Shown: positions 1-11,769, counted from the first letter of the stretch. The stretch: DNA of 64,000 bases from Saccharomycopsis crataegensis (GCF_037102585.1 NW_027043837.1:434001-498000), one strand, 5' to 3'. The notes: generated by a model from the sequence alone, not told the origin. Numbers and translations: made by a program.

Positions 1-317
1 TTCATATATATATATACTTCTTGTATTATTACTTTTTTGAAACTTCATTTATATTTTTTTAAGTGCTATTTCAATAGCTATTTGGTGTTCTTTTTCTTTC
101 CTTTAGTTTTGTTTTCTTTTTTTTGAGATTTTTAGTGGCATCGTAAAAAAAAAAGTGCATTTTGAATGGATCTATTGATTGTAATCAGTGTTGTTGATGA
201 TGGGTTTGATGATCTATATGTGTACCGCCGTAATGGTATTTCTTCTTGAAGGATGTCACCCGGTGTGATGCAATGCAATGCAATACAATGCACCATCACG
301 AGGACGCGCAGAGAAAG

Positions 318-350
<33 letters not shown>

Positions 351-679
351 AAAAAGAAAAGGGGAAAAAACTCCTTTTTTTTCCCTATGACGGCGGTTAA
401 AAAAAAGAAGGATTTTCTGCAAAAAAAAAAAATTACTTCCTCTTTTCTTCTTCTTCTTTTTCTCTTCTTCTCTCAGATCAACCGACAAAGAATCAACTAT
501 TGTTACTTACTCAAATCAGCACGGTCCTGATAGTCACTCATTTAGTTACAATAAGTTGAATCCTTTCATTCATTCATTTACTCAGCCATTCTTTTGTCAT
601 TCCATTAGATTCTATTACATCAAAAATTCGTTTGCCATCTAGTTGATCCCTGTTGAGAATCTATCAAAAAAAAAAAAAA
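1..679. other. Intergenic/upstream region of the SUN-family gene
   Basis: No gene is supported here. The stretch holds long poly-A tracts (about 318-348 and 420-432) and a pyrimidine-rich CT tract (about 435-477). A short A-run sits directly before the start codon at 680. This looks like promoter and 5' leader sequence. Open frames crossing the poly-A runs are made of Lys/Phe repeats and are not credible proteins. Confidence 0.6.
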
Positions 680-1909
680 ATGCAATTCTCTCTTACTTTC
701 CTTACTGGTTTAATGGCCTCTGCCGTCTTGGCCGTTCCTGCTCCAAGACAAGGTGTTCACCATTACCACAAGCGTGAAGCTGCCCCAGCCGTTGCAACCG
801 TTTATGTCACCGATACCACCCTTATCTACATCACCGCTGGTAAGGAAACTACTTCCACTGTGGCTCCAACTCTCACTGCTGTTGAAGACAAAGCTGTTGA
901 GGCCGCCAGTGTTGTCGCTTCCTCTTCCAGCTCTGCTGTCACTAGTTCTGTTGTAACTAGTTCTGCTGTCACTAGCTCTGCCGTTGCGTCTAGTTCTGCA
1001 TCTTCAAGTGCCGCTGCATCTAGCTCCGCATCCAGCTCTGCTACTAGCTCTTCTTCCTCTTCCTCTTCCTCTTCCTCTTCTTCTTCTGGTATTGACGGTG
1101 ATTTGTCTTCCTTCTCTAACCCAACTGGTAAATTTGAAGATGGTGTCCTTGACTGTTCTGCTGGTGTCCCAACTGGTAACGGTGTGGTCTCCCTTGACTG
1201 GGTCGGAATTAGTGGTTGGGCCTCCGTCATGAACGAAGGTGGTTACACCAAAACTTCTTGTGAAGAAGGTTACTACTGTTCTTATGCTTGTCAAGCCGGT
1301 ATGTCCAAGACTCAATGGCCATCTACTCAACCAAGTGATGGTCAATCCCGTGGTGGTTTGATTTGTAAGAACGGCAAGTTGTACAGAACCAACACCAACA
1401 CTGACTACTTGTGTGAATGGGGTGAACAAACCGCTAACGCTGTTTCTAAAATTGATAAGGTTGTTTCTTTGTGTAGAACCGATTACCCAGGTTCTGAAAA
1501 CATGGTTGTCCCAACTAGATTGACCGCCGGCTCCACCAAGCCAATGTCTGTTGTTAACTCTGGTACTTACTTCAAATGGGAAGGTAAAGGTACCTCTTCC
1601 CAATACTATATCAATGACGCCGGTGTTGACGTTGAAGAAGGGTGTGTCTGGGGTACCGATGGTAGCGGTATTGGTAACTGGTCTCCAGTTGTTGCTGGTG
1701 CTGGTATGACTGATGGTATCACTTACTTGAGTATTATTCCAAATCCTAACAACAAAACCCCACCATCTTACTCTTTGAAGATTGAAGGTGCTGATGGCGC
1801 TACTGTTATTGGTGATTGTGTTTACGCCAATGGTGTTTACAATGGTGATGGTACTGATGGTTGTACTGTTAGTGTCACCAGTGGTACTGCCAACTTTGTT
1901 TTCTACTAA
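680..1909 (+). CDS. SUN-family (SIM1/SUN4/UTH1/NCA3-like) secreted cell-wall protein
   Basis: The product is 409 residues. It opens with a signal peptide (about residues 1-18), followed by a Lys-Arg at residues 31-32 (HHYHKR) that fits Kex2 cleavage. A Ser/Ala-rich linker with a long serine run occupies about residues 85-140. The C-terminal half is the conserved cysteine-rich SUN domain, with [15 protein letters not shown], a [17 protein letters not shown] block and the end TANFVFY. Known members are glucan-associated wall proteins acting in septation and wall remodelling. The start at 680 was preferred over an in-frame ATG at 653 because the signal peptide begins there and the 653 start adds only a lysine-rich leader encoded by an A-run. 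Which paralogue this is (SIM1, SUN4, UTH1 or NCA3) cannot be settled from sequence alone. Confidence 0.95.
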   Translation: MQFSLTFLTGLMASAVLAVPAPRQGVHHYHKREAAPAVATVYVTDTTLIYITAGKETTSTVAPTLTAVEDKAVEAASVVASSSSSAVTSSVVTSSAVTSSAVASSSASSSAAASSSASSSATSSSSSSSSSSSSSSGIDGDLSSFSNPTGKFEDGVLDCSAGVPTGNGVVSLDWVGISGWASVMNEGGYTKTSCEEGYYCSYACQAGMSKTQWPSTQPSDGQSRGGLICKNGKLYRTNTNTDYLCEWGEQTANAVSKIDKVVSLCRTDYPGSENMVVPTRLTAGSTKPMSVVNSGTYFKWEGKGTSSQYYINDAGVDVEEGCVWGTDGSGIGNWSPVVAGAGMTDGITYLSIIPNPNNKTPPSYSLKIEGADGATVIGDCVYANGVYNGDGTDGCTVSVTSGTANFVFY

Positions 1910-2979
1910 ACAGCGTGAATGCTGCTCTCTATAACGGTGGAAATTCTTTATTAAACCATCTGTTAAAATTTAAAACTCCTTTGAGTTTTATTTATTTATT
2001 TTATTTTCTTTGACTTTCTTGATGAACTTATTCTTGATGAGATTATTCTTGTTATGAGTTTTTTTTTTTTTTGTTGAATCTTTTTCACGTGGAATGTTGC
2101 TTGAGAAAGACAATTGAATTCTCACTGATTGATCGACTTTGTATACCTTATTTTTATTATTCTATTATTTGCCTCTAGTGTTATTGCTAAAGGACAGTGT
2201 ACAACATTTTATATAGCCTTTTTTTGGATCACTTTTTATTATTAACTTTCGACCCTTGTTTTATTAGATTTAGATTATATATTTTGATTTTCTCTTTATA
2301 TAGGATTGTATTTTTTACTTTTATTTTTTCTTCCTCATCTACTATCTCTCCTGTCAGATGGGATTAGATATTGTTTATATATATATTTTATATTTTTTTT
2401 CAACCAATATCCAGGATTGTATTTTGTTTTTTACAAAAACAGTGTTGTACTACAACATGTTATGTTATGTTATGTTGTGTCTTCCCAATTGGGAAATATA
2501 TGCACGCATTCTGTTCTTTAATGTATGAATGGTGTGATGTATTAACCAGGGGTAAGTCACCCCATATTCTCCCAACCACTGTCGCTCTCACGCAAATTAC
2601 TGAAGCACCGCCACCCATCACGGTGTGGCATTCATCTATTAGATATGTGTCTATATATAATAGAATACGGTGCTTCTTCCTATAATATAATATATCTGTT
2701 GCCACTACTGGTATTATCGCAATAGACATATAAAAGTCTATTGTCCGCAACCTTGATGATGTCATGTGACAGTGTTATTGTTTATTTTTCGGTTTTTCCC
2801 TTTTTTCCCTGTTTTTGTTTGCTTTTTCCTGGCAGGTTGGCAATTTTTTTTTTTTTTTTGTGAGTTGCTTTTCCATACAATATATATTTGGCAGGATTCC
2901 AGATACAGCGACATTTGTATCTATATCTCCCCCTCCAAAAATCTACACTAATTACAGATATACACATTCAAGTAAAAAT
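1910..2979. other. Intergenic region between the SUN-family gene and the SUR7-like gene
   Basis: T-rich sequence downstream of one gene and upstream of the next. It contains a short tandem run of TATGT units near 2458-2476 and TATA-like AT tracts. No open frame shows recognisable protein similarity, and no structured RNA was recognised. Confidence 0.5.
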
Positions 2980-3930
2980 ATGGCCCGACTCCATTTCAGA
3001 TCTAGTTTCATTGACCTATTCTTCCTCGCAGGGTCAACCCTCTTGCTCTTATTGATTGTCCTTTCTGGCTCCAGTCGTAATCCTTCCTTCCCCCTCGACC
3101 ACTTCTACTGGCTCGAAGCTGACACCAGTGATATCCCTAACGCTTATGCCAACACCCGCTGGACATACTGGGGTCTCTGTGAAAAAGTTGGCCTGGTCTC
3201 CAAGAACTGTTATGACATTGGCCCAGCAATCCCAATCTCCCCAGTTGACAACTTTGAAACTGAAACTAATATCCCAGATTATGTCGTTAACAACCGTGAC
3301 ACTTTCTACTACTTGTCCAGAGTTGCTTGGGCTTGTTTGCTCATTTCCTTGGTGTTTACCGGGATCTCATTGATCATTTGCTTGAGTGCCATTTTCTCGT
3401 TCCATTTGCAAAAACTCACTGCCATCTTCACCTTCATTGCTTCTACTTTACAATTCGCCGCCGCTGCCTTATACACCGCCACCGTCGCCCTTGCCAAACA
3501 ATACTTTGTCGATGCCAAGATTGGTCCTGCTTTGATGGGGTTTGTATGGGCCAGTGCAGTGTGTAATTTGATTGTCCTTGTCACCACTTTTGGGGCATGT
3601 GTCAGAGAAGCCTACCTCCGTGCCAAAGAAAGACACGCTGTGGCTAACGGTAGTGTTTATACCGAAAATGAAAAACACAGCGAATTGTTGGGTAATCTCC
3701 ACCATCACCATCACCAACAAGCGGTGCCTGCCCTCCCAGTGGTTTCTCCTACTACCACCGCAGTGCCTCCTCAACAACCACAACCAGTGGTCGCCACTGA
3801 CGTTCCAGTACAGCAGTTTGAAGACCCATACGCCGCCACCACTTCTGAAGAACCTGCCACCAAAAGTGGGGGAATCAATTTCTTCAAAGTTAAGAGAAAC
3901 AGAAAATCCGATGAAGAAAGCGATCTTTAG
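2980..3930 (+). CDS. SUR7/FMP45-family eisosome membrane protein
   Basis: A 316-residue four-pass membrane protein of the Sur7 family, which marks static plasma-membrane domains (eisosomes/MCC) in yeast. Membrane segments lie near residues 10-30, 112-135, 143-168 and 185-208. The first extracellular loop carries the family signature RWTYWGLC followed by PISPVDNF. The cytosolic tail is rich in His, Gln and Pro and ends with GGINFFKVKR, closely matching the GINFF tail of S. cerevisiae Sur7. The start at 2980 is chosen because it aligns with the short N-terminus of Sur7. The open frame continues upstream to 2815, but that part has no family similarity. Fmp45 and Ynl194c are close relatives, so the exact orthologue is uncertain. 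Confidence 0.93.
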   Translation: MARLHFRSSFIDLFFLAGSTLLLLLIVLSGSSRNPSFPLDHFYWLEADTSDIPNAYANTRWTYWGLCEKVGLVSKNCYDIGPAIPISPVDNFETETNIPDYVVNNRDTFYYLSRVAWACLLISLVFTGISLIICLSAIFSFHLQKLTAIFTFIASTLQFAAAALYTATVALAKQYFVDAKIGPALMGFVWASAVCNLIVLVTTFGACVREAYLRAKERHAVANGSVYTENEKHSELLGNLHHHHHQQAVPALPVVSPTTTAVPPQQPQPVVATDVPVQQFEDPYAATTSEEPATKSGGINFFKVKRNRKSDEESDL

Positions 3931-4995
3931 AGTATTGATGATGTACAGATAATTTCCTTCTTGAATTACTCTGAAGGTAATAATAGTGGAGCATTATTTC
4001 AATCTCTGGAAATTTGTTTTTTTCTTCTTCTTCTTCTTCTTCTTCTCCCATTCCTCTAAATTACAAACAACATCCATCAAATCCGACTTCTTAATACCCA
4101 TACCATACCCTCTTATTATTACTTTTTCTCTTATTCTTTATTCTTCTTTTTCTTAAATTTTCCATTCAATTGTTAATAGTCTGGTGATATTATGGTGGGC
4201 TCTTAATAGTTCGAAGGTATTGTGGTTTTGTTTGAAAATCTTTATTGTTCCAATTCAAGTTCCGTTCCAACTCTTCCAACTTCTGGGAACACATCATGAA
4301 GAATTCAAAAATCATCGAGTCCATTCAATTATTAGAATGAGAAAGCATTTGGAGAGCAGTAGCCCATAAAATAAATAAAAAATGAAGAAAAAAAAAATCA
4401 AAACTATGTTTATTCGTTCTATTGTTCCCCATTTTTATTCCATTGCCTGCCTACTTTTAATTCCAGTTTTTGTTCCTTTTGTTGACTGATATTGTCCGGC
4501 ATTTATTGACCAATATTATCATATTCATAGGGAGGCATAGTATACTTTACTGTGATACTAATCATTGCTGCCCTTTAATAGAATTCTTTAGAATACAGTT
4601 CTTCTAGACTTTTAAACAAAACATGAAAATGAAACAAAAAAAAAAAAAAACCCTCTTTGTTCTTTGATTTTCCATTTTACTATATTTTTTTCTTTTATTT
4701 TTCTTTTTTGATTTGTTTGATTTACCTGAAATGTTATATTACTTTAATTAATTTTTGTATCTGAGATTACCATTAGTTGTAGAAAATTCATTCAGCTATT
4801 ATTCTTTTCAGGATTTGAAATATCATTTTGAAAAATAAAAAAAAAAACGATAATTTTTGAAACGAATGAAGAGATGGAGAGAGAAAAGAAAATAATGATT
4901 AAAAACATAAATAAAAATATGATAACAAAAGAAAAGAAAAAAAGAAGATCCACATTAAGTATATGAAGTATCGTCAGAAAATTCTTCAAAAAATG
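3931..4995. other. Intergenic region, low-complexity AT-rich
   Basis: Contains a CTT trinucleotide tract (about 4022-4046) and poly-A/T runs between the SUR7-like gene and tRNA-Gln. No credible coding sequence was seen. Confidence 0.5.
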
Positions 4996-5068
4996 AGGTC
5001 GTACCCGGATTCGAACCGGGGTTGTTCGGATCAAAACCGAAAGTGATAACCACTACACTATACAACCG
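4996..5068 (-). tRNA. tRNA-Gln (anticodon TTG)
   Basis: Read on the minus strand, the gene starts GGTTGTATAGTGTAGTGG and ends CCGGGTACGACC plus discriminator T. The anticodon arm is TTCGG-TTTTGAT-CCGAA, giving anticodon UUG. The T arm is CCCCGGTTCGAATCCGGG, with a good B box. The acceptor stem pairs with one G-U. It is nearly identical to budding yeast tRNA-Gln(UUG) and has no intron. Confidence 0.97.
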
Positions 5069-6489
5069 TATTATGCCATCATTCATTTTTGAATGCTTTT
5101 ATAGCGTATTCTACATATATTGCTAAACGCACCACTGAATATCATTTTCTTCAATTACTATAGCCTTTTTAGCTCAGAAATGAGTTTTAGATCTGTCACA
5201 ATTTATATCAATTCAGCAATATTTTTCATATAAAAGGCCGTATATTGTAAAAATATACATAAATAAAAAAAAATTAAGTTGAGCCCTTCATCTAACAAAT
5301 AGAATGTACTTCGAAGCAGTAATAAATAGTAATAAATAATAAAAAAGAGTGTAACATAAAGGGTGACAGAGACATATGGTTAAATTTATTCATGTTAAAG
5401 ATGTTGTTTTTTTTTATAAAAAAAAAAAAAATAGTAGAGATTCTAATGATTCGAATATAACAGTAGGAGGATGCCATCCATATGCCATTTTCTTCCCATC
5501 ACCCAAAAACTTATTTAAGACCTACAGACACATCATACTCTAGTATTGCAGTTATTTTTTCTTCCATTCCTCTTATTTGTCTTTTAGTTCCCAATATACC
5601 TCTAAGGCTTTGTGACAATCAGACAATCAAGCAGATCCCAGACAATAATGAAGCAAGGTAAGTCTCAGACAACGAGACCCATAGCCCTGAGCCGAAGCTC
5701 AGAATTAGCATTGATCATTGGAAATGACCTGGATTAAGAGTTACAGTAGAAGCTCGTACTTATCCTTACACGGCTGTTGTCATGAAAAAAAAATCGATTC
5801 TTATACTCTTTGTAAACCACTATAAGCACTTGGATATCATCATTCTTGTTGGGTTCGTAAGCTGAGCTACAGTCACCCGTTTGCTGATCAGCAGAGGGAG
5901 TAGAATCAGGGCCTTAAATGCTTCATTCTGTTTTCTGGTAAATATCCAAAATGACGTTATGTGTAACACTAACTATACCACATTTTCTATTGAATCAACA
6001 TTCTCCACATCTTCAAATACATCATGGGTTTCAAAGCTATTCATATCAGAATGTACAGCTTCTTTCTATTGGATTGTTTTGACAGCAATTTCGAATTTTT
6101 TTGGATTATCTCTCGAGGTAATATCTATGCTGTTAACTGTCCATCCCACACAAAATACTTTATACCAACTCACAATACACTTTGTGGTTCTAAGATTTTT
6201 CATATCTCTTCTTGTGGATGTGATCAATTTGTTTTCAGTCGGATTCATTAAAACATAAACCTGCCGTCACGGATCAAAATAGAGAAAGAAAGCCAAGCAT
6301 CGGTAGTTCTTTCCTGGTATTATGACAACACAACCTTCTCCTATCAAGGGCGTGTCTTTCAATTGGTACCCGACTACTTCAGGATAATACCAGCTTATCG
6401 GAAGCTCATCATCAATCGATTGATATGGTCTTTGATTGAGTTGTTATGATTTTCGTATACCTTGAGAAATCATCAAAAGGAACTGCTTG
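5069..6489. other. Region between tRNA-Gln and the recognisable copia fossil
   Basis: Poly-A/T-rich near the tRNA. From about 5600 it becomes more complex sequence, which could be the worn 3' part of the fossil element that begins at 6490. Nothing in this part is diagnostic of reverse transcriptase or RNase H, so it is left outside the element. Small open frames on both strands here resemble no known protein. Confidence 0.35.
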
Positions 6490-8134
6490 ATCCATCTTAA
6501 TTCCAAAAATCGAGTTTTTTGGTGATTTCAATTCTTATTTGTACCAAATTGTAGCCCTTTGGTCTAGATACTCTTTTACTGATGTGGCACCATGGGTAAT
6601 AAATAAGCATCTGGTGCAGCGAAGAGGACCCATTTTCCAATATCATTGAGTTCTTGTATACTAAGTAGTTGATAACTGCCTTTGACATGTAGACATTCTA
6701 AACTGTATCCAAATAGATTGATGGTTCCTTTTCCATCGGTCAATACTTTACTACCATCTGCAAAAAAGATCGGTGTTGGGGTTGCCTCATAGTTGCATAA
6801 TATTACCGGCTTTGGGGATGTATTTGGTTGCTAATACTTTTTGAGTTTTCTTGACACGATTGCTGCGACTTCATCATAGAAAGCCGGAGGTTTGAGCAAG
6901 TTAATCTTGTGTGCAAATTTTTCCAACCACCTTGTGATTATGGTTTTTCTTTTCGAGGTCAAATACATGCTTGAATGAAGTTCCATCTATCATGATACTC
7001 TTAGGGTGTGGAAGACCGCAGCTTGCACAAAAAGGGTTCTTTGGATATTCAACATAGCCTGGTCCAGGCATCATTTGAGAACTTCCTTTCGCAATAAACT
7101 TTGACACAATTGACTGTTTTTCTGTGCTGTGTCCGTTCCCATTATATCTTCTTCCCATGTTATTTCTCCTATGATCGTCATGCCCTCTGCTATGATCATA
7201 TTTTCCATTGAACTTCTTTTTTGACGCGCCCAATATTCCCACTTTTTTCCATCGCGAATGGGTCTTCCCCATCTTTCTGCAGAATTCGGCAATACCTTTT
7301 AGTGAGATAGTTGCGTTGTCATAATGATATTGTAATAGCAACAGGTTCCAGTCTATATTTTCATTGATGTTGTATTTATCTTGATGGCAACCCATGAACG
7401 CATGGTACAACATTTTTTGCTCTTCCTCAGTAGCATCATCCACGTATTTTCCGAGATTCGTTAATGCTTATTCCATTGTGTCTGCATGCATTTTTTCTTC
7501 CCAGAATTCTTTTACTTGAAGGACTTTTAAAGGGACTGAGTCTTTTAAATATTCTTCCTCCAATTTTTTTGAAATTTCTGGAACACCTCCCATTTCACTA
7601 ACAGCTTTCATGTAGCCAAAACCTAGTGTTGTCATCATCTGCCCTATCATTCTTCTGTGTATTTCTCGGTACAATGTATAGGTTTCGTTAATAACTCTCT
7701 TCTCGGGGGCAGCTATATCCTGAAAAATTGTGGGAAAGTTCAAGATTTCATGCTTGCGATCCTCATCTGGTAACTTGATGGTGAATAGTTTTGATATTGC
7801 TGGTGTAATAATCTTGTCGGTTTTCAAGTATTCCACAAATTGAATGGCTTTTGGAACTACTTCTGATTCGTTTGTCGCAGAGGAGTGGACTGCAACAAAG
7901 ATGTATCTTTGCAGTCCACTCCTCTCCGCGCCTCAGCAGGAAAAACTCTATGATCTCGTCCTTGAATTTTATTTCCAATCTCCTGATCTTATCGTTTATT
8001 CTGTCTTCCGCTTTATACATGTCTCCGATTGTTATGTTATTCCTGGTATTTAGATAGCCTTCAAGCAAGTTGAGTTGTGGCGATTGGGGTGGAGTCGACA
8101 TCATTGATTTGGGTTGGAAAAAATAGTTTTGCAA
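6490..8134 (-). mobile_element. Ty1/copia LTR-retrotransposon fossil (gag and start of pol)
   Basis: Minus-strand sequence reads as an old, broken Ty1/copia element with several interruptions. The right part resembles a Gag N-terminal and central region. Further left is a CASCGLPHP cysteine/histidine motif. Then comes a pol-like stretch with LECLHVKGSYQLLSIQEL, which fits the segment between protease and integrase in copia elements. No reverse transcriptase or RNase H core was recognised, and no intact pair of long terminal repeats was found, so the copy looks ancient. It lies on the upstream side of tRNA-Gln, a common landing area for Ty1-like elements. Family assignment rests on short motifs only. 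Confidence 0.6.
7880..7926. repeat. Inverted repeat (hairpin-forming) inside the copia fossil
   Basis: The arm AGAGGAGTGGACTGCA at about 7880-7895 is mirrored by TGCAGTCCACTCCTCT near 7910-7925. The inner bases (CAAAGAT / ATCTTTG) also pair, leaving a two-base bulge and a tiny loop. The arms are near perfect although the surrounding element is heavily worn. Confidence 0.85.
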
Positions 8135-8580
8135 TTACTTGGTTAAATTTGTCGAGTAGAACCGGTCTAATCGGTAGAACTGGTCTCTGACTTCTAATCT
8201 GTCACTGGATTGGGTTAAAGTGAGCTTACTATAGTCACGGTTGGGGACTGCAGGTCAAATTTGGAGAGATCTCGGTCAACTAATATCCTTGTGGTCCTCG
8301 CTTGATCCCCCTCTCCTCCGTTGAAGCCTAGGTCTGTTGGGGATTCTATCACTATGTACTCTACACCGACACGGCAACACCACGTGTATCCGTTACCGTA
8401 TCGGAGTTCCGGACCGCCTGTCCGGTAAGACCACCCATGACGCCCACTAGCGTACTGCCTAAGTCCTGACAATTATCGATACTATATGCCAGCATTAATG
8501 TGAATTGCGATGCCCCACACACCTTCAACACTTTTTTTTTTGACCTGGTTAAGAGATGCCTGGTAAATTGCAATATTTAC
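8135..8580. other. Possible leader/LTR remnant beside the copia fossil
   Basis: Non-coding sequence immediately beyond the Gag start of the minus-strand fossil, where a 5' LTR and leader would lie. No matching copy was found at the other end, and no primer-binding site was recognised, so the call is positional only. Confidence 0.25.
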
Positions 8581-8749
8581 TAACAAAAACGCATATACCG
8601 ATGCAATGGTATTTATCACTTGAAATAAATACCGTGTGAATGGTATATGTGATAAGTACCTTCATATTGGTATACACTATGAGTCCCGTGGTAACGGTAT
8701 ATCTAATAACAACCACCATATCAGTATATGCTATATCCAACCTGCTGTG
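8581..8749. repeat. Degenerate 27-bp tandem repeat
   Basis: GGTATA-type motifs recur at 8642, 8669, 8696 and 8723, exactly 27 bp apart, with two more diverged units before them (8608 and about 8581). The unit is roughly GGTATAT..NATAAGTACCTTCATATT. On the minus strand this reads as a nine-residue period containing YT. Whether it belongs to the neighbouring retroelement fossil is unknown. Confidence 0.7.
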
Positions 8750-9816
8750 AGCTTATTGAAAACCACTAAATGTCCTATGTGTTTGGTATAGACCTGTGTT
8801 GATACCAAGCTAGTTATGCGGAATGTATTATTTCTATTTTCGGAGCCAATGGCCTCCTACAACTAAGTACTATGTTCCGGAATCAGAATATGAGGGGGCA
8901 TCCATCCACTCATTCATCATATTTATTATTTAAAGATTTTATGATCGTGTAGTCTCATCTAATTTGTAAATAGAAGAGCTAAACAAGTTGATAACTTAGT
9001 AGACGGCTCTTTAATCGACCTCAAGACTAGCCTGACTGGTAATAGATAATCAATCTGGAGTTGTTCGCACAAGTGCACTCCGTAATGGTACGAGTTCTTC
9101 CCTTGTTGCAAATCTGAGTTTGCAAGCGGCATACAAAAATAAAAATAAAAAAGATCACCAAGGAAAAATATCACGGAACAATTTTGTCAAATGAGGGTTG
9201 TGGAAATATTCCTACAAGGCGGAAGAGGTAAGTGCATGTACGTATATGCTGACATTTTCACGCACTGTTCTTATAAATTCGTGGACACAATTCTAATACA
9301 TGTGTGTGGATCGTGATAGTATTGAAAATGGCTTAGACGATAAGCAGATAAAGCTTTTCAATCGCCGTGAGCTGAGTTAGTGGGATCTTAGAGTCTAAAT
9401 AAGGTTTGCATGGTGCATGTGTTCTTAAAATTTGGAAAAAATCATATCAACCCAGAAAAAACATTTGACAATGAAACTGAAGAATATTCGTAATTATTTC
9501 TTCCTTCCTTTTAACGAAATGAATGATATTTGATAATTTTTTTTTTTTCTTTTTTTTTTTTTTTGCACTGTAGTAAATTATGATTAAAAAATAACAGCAA
9601 GTTATAAGTAAAGCCAAAAAAAAAAAAGAGACAACCATATTGAGATAAGTATCAGATACGAGAAAAAAGAGAAATAAACGCAAAACAAAATATATTAATA
9701 ACGAAGCAATAAAATATATATTCTAAAGAATAAAGCAAAGAGGAAGAAAAAATTAAAACTAAAAAAAAAAAAAATATTGGTTTTGTGGAAAAACGTCGTC
9801 CAAAAACTGGTTGAAT
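8750..9816. other. Intergenic region downstream of the permease gene
   Basis: AT-rich sequence with T-runs at about 9538-9564 and A-runs at 9616-9628 and 9761-9774. It forms the 3' flank of the permease gene. No credible coding sequence or RNA gene was seen. Confidence 0.5.
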
Positions 9817-11580
9817 TCAACACCAGAAATTGTAGACTCTCCAGTACCAAGGCTTGGAAGCAACATAAGCCTTTTCTTCGACAATTTCTTGCCTCAACAT
9901 GTCCATATCGACGACCTTCCTACCGGTATCCAAATCAATGTTTTTAAGACCATTAAAGATTGTGAAATCTCTTTTCCAGAGCATGTAACCAAAATAGAAA
10001 ACAATGACGATTGGGGCAGCCAAGTAAGCTTGGAAGAAGCTGTTGGCACGCCCACCACTGGTTGCAGGTAAATCGAATGGCCAAGCGGCAATCCAGAATT
10101 GAGCAGCAAGGATACAACAGAAACCAAAGACACCGTAGACTGAACCCCACATACCAGTTTGGGCGGTGAAGGACAATTCATCGGTGGTTCTACCTTGGGC
10201 CTTCAAAGCAAGTCTGAAGATGATATGACAAGCACAAGCAGACGCCCAGGTGAAGATGAAAGACAAACCAGAAATAGCCAACATCCAATCAAAAACGAGA
10301 CCTTCATTCTTAGCGGCAACAAGGAAACACAAAAGACCGAAAGTCAAAGCAACGCAAGTGGCAACAATTGGTCTACCGGCCCTGTCGATGTAACCAAGAA
10401 TTGGTGGGGCAAAACCTTGTTCGGCCATAGAAACCATAGTTCTGGAACATCCAAAGGTGGAAGAGTTACCGACAGAAAGCACAGAGATTAAAATAACCAC
10501 GTTAAAGATAGATGGCAACGCTTTAATACCAGCATTTTTAATGGAAATGACAAATGGAGAGGCTTTAGCGTCGTAACTGGCACCACCCAAACTCTTGTCA
10601 CCGTATGGAACAAGCAAACCAACGAGAGTAAGTGAGATGATATAGAACAAAGCAATTCTCCAGAAAACTTGTTTGGTGGCCTTTGGCAAAGACTTTCTTG
10701 GGTTATTGGTTTCCGCAGCGGCAAGGGCACACAATTCGGTACCACCAAAGGCAAAGGCAGCAGTGACAAAGACAGAACAAAGACCTTTGAAACCATGGTG
10801 GAAAGCACCTTGGGCGATTTCTGTCTTACCGTGTTTTTGCCAGTATCTACCACCAATGTATTCATGGTTTGGACCACCACCACAGACCAAAATGATCCCA
10901 AGAATGATGTAACCAACAACAGCAACCACTTTAACAAGAGAAAACCAGAATTCAGCTTCACCATAACCCTTGACACCAAAAATATTAATAGTAGCAATTA
11001 AGACCCAGAAAATACACACCCAAGCAGCCGGACTGATTTGATCATTCCAATACTGGATAACCATACCAGCAACAACCAATTCAAAAGGCAAAACGACCAT
11101 CCATTGTAAAGTATAATTCCAAGCCATCGCAAAACCCCAAGCAGGAGAAACGAATTGAGAGTTGTAAACAGCAAAAGCACCAGAAACAGGAAAAGCAACA
11201 GCCAACTCACCAAGAGCTTGCACGGTGGTGAAAATAAAAGTACCAATCATGGTGTAAGCAATCAAAATACCAGCCGGACCACCAGTTAACAAACTGGTAC
11301 CAGAACCAACGAACAAACCAGTACCGATAGAACCACCAATGGCAATCATTTGCAAATGACGATTTTGCAAGTTCTTTTGGAGTGGTGATTTGGCGGATAT
11401 TTGAATAATCTTTTCTTTGTCAGTGAGACCATCTGTGTTGGTGAACTGGTTGCCTTCTCTTTTGAAAGAATCGACAAAGTTTTGCCAGAAACCACCCTTG
11501 GATGCTTCGCCAGAGTATGGAGAAGTGCTACCAGCAACGTGCTCAACTTCGTACTCTGATTTAACCTTTGCTTCGGACAT
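9817..11580 (-). CDS. GAP1: General amino-acid permease, GAP1/AGP1 type (YAT family)
   Basis: A 587-residue amino-acid/proton symporter of the fungal YAT family with about twelve membrane segments. The N-terminal cytosolic tail (about 1-85) is lysine-containing and acidic, as in permeases controlled by ubiquitination. The first membrane segment holds the family signature IGGSIGTGLFVGSG. The tail ends KPWYWRVYNFWC, the conserved FWC terminus whose cysteine is palmitoylated in Gap1-type permeases. Length and tail match Gap1/Agp1/Gnp1. Gap1 is favoured but substrate range cannot be read from sequence. The upstream region is dense in GATAA sites, fitting nitrogen catabolite control. Leucine codons are mostly TTG and CTC/CTT, suggesting strong expression. 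Confidence 0.9.
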   Translation of the reverse strand: MSEAKVKSEYEVEHVAGSTSPYSGEASKGGFWQNFVDSFKREGNQFTNTDGLTDKEKIIQISAKSPLQKNLQNRHLQMIAIGGSIGTGLFVGSGTSLLTGGPAGILIAYTMIGTFIFTTVQALGELAVAFPVSGAFAVYNSQFVSPAWGFAMAWNYTLQWMVVLPFELVVAGMVIQYWNDQISPAAWVCIFWVLIATINIFGVKGYGEAEFWFSLVKVVAVVGYIILGIILVCGGGPNHEYIGGRYWQKHGKTEIAQGAFHHGFKGLCSVFVTAAFAFGGTELCALAAAETNNPRKSLPKATKQVFWRIALFYIISLTLVGLLVPYGDKSLGGASYDAKASPFVISIKNAGIKALPSIFNVVILISVLSVGNSSTFGCSRTMVSMAEQGFAPPILGYIDRAGRPIVATCVALTFGLLCFLVAAKNEGLVFDWMLAISGLSFIFTWASACACHIIFRLALKAQGRTTDELSFTAQTGMWGSVYGVFGFCCILAAQFWIAAWPFDLPATSGGRANSFFQAYLAAPIVIVFYFGYMLWKRDFTIFNGLKNIDLDTGRKVVDMDMLRQEIVEEKAYVASKPWYWRVYNFWC

Positions 11581-11769
11581 GATGATTGATAATTTCTATC
11601 GTATAATTGGCGAAGTATGATAGTAAGGGAAGCAATAAAAAGTCATAACAAAATATAACTGGAAAAACAGGAGTATTTATACCTGGGGGTGTTTTGCAGA
11701 ACGGAAACTAAAACTAAAACAAACAAAAAAACAAAAAAAAGCTTGAACAATTAATTATATGTGCTGGTT

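Noticed and set aside
1004-1603. 199-codon frame opposite the SUN-family gene
   Set aside because: Antisense shadow of a conserved gene, with arginine repeats that are the mirror of the serine run.
5881-6258. 125-codon plus-strand hydrophobic frame
   Set aside because: No recognisable family and located beside the decayed element; treated as chance open sequence.
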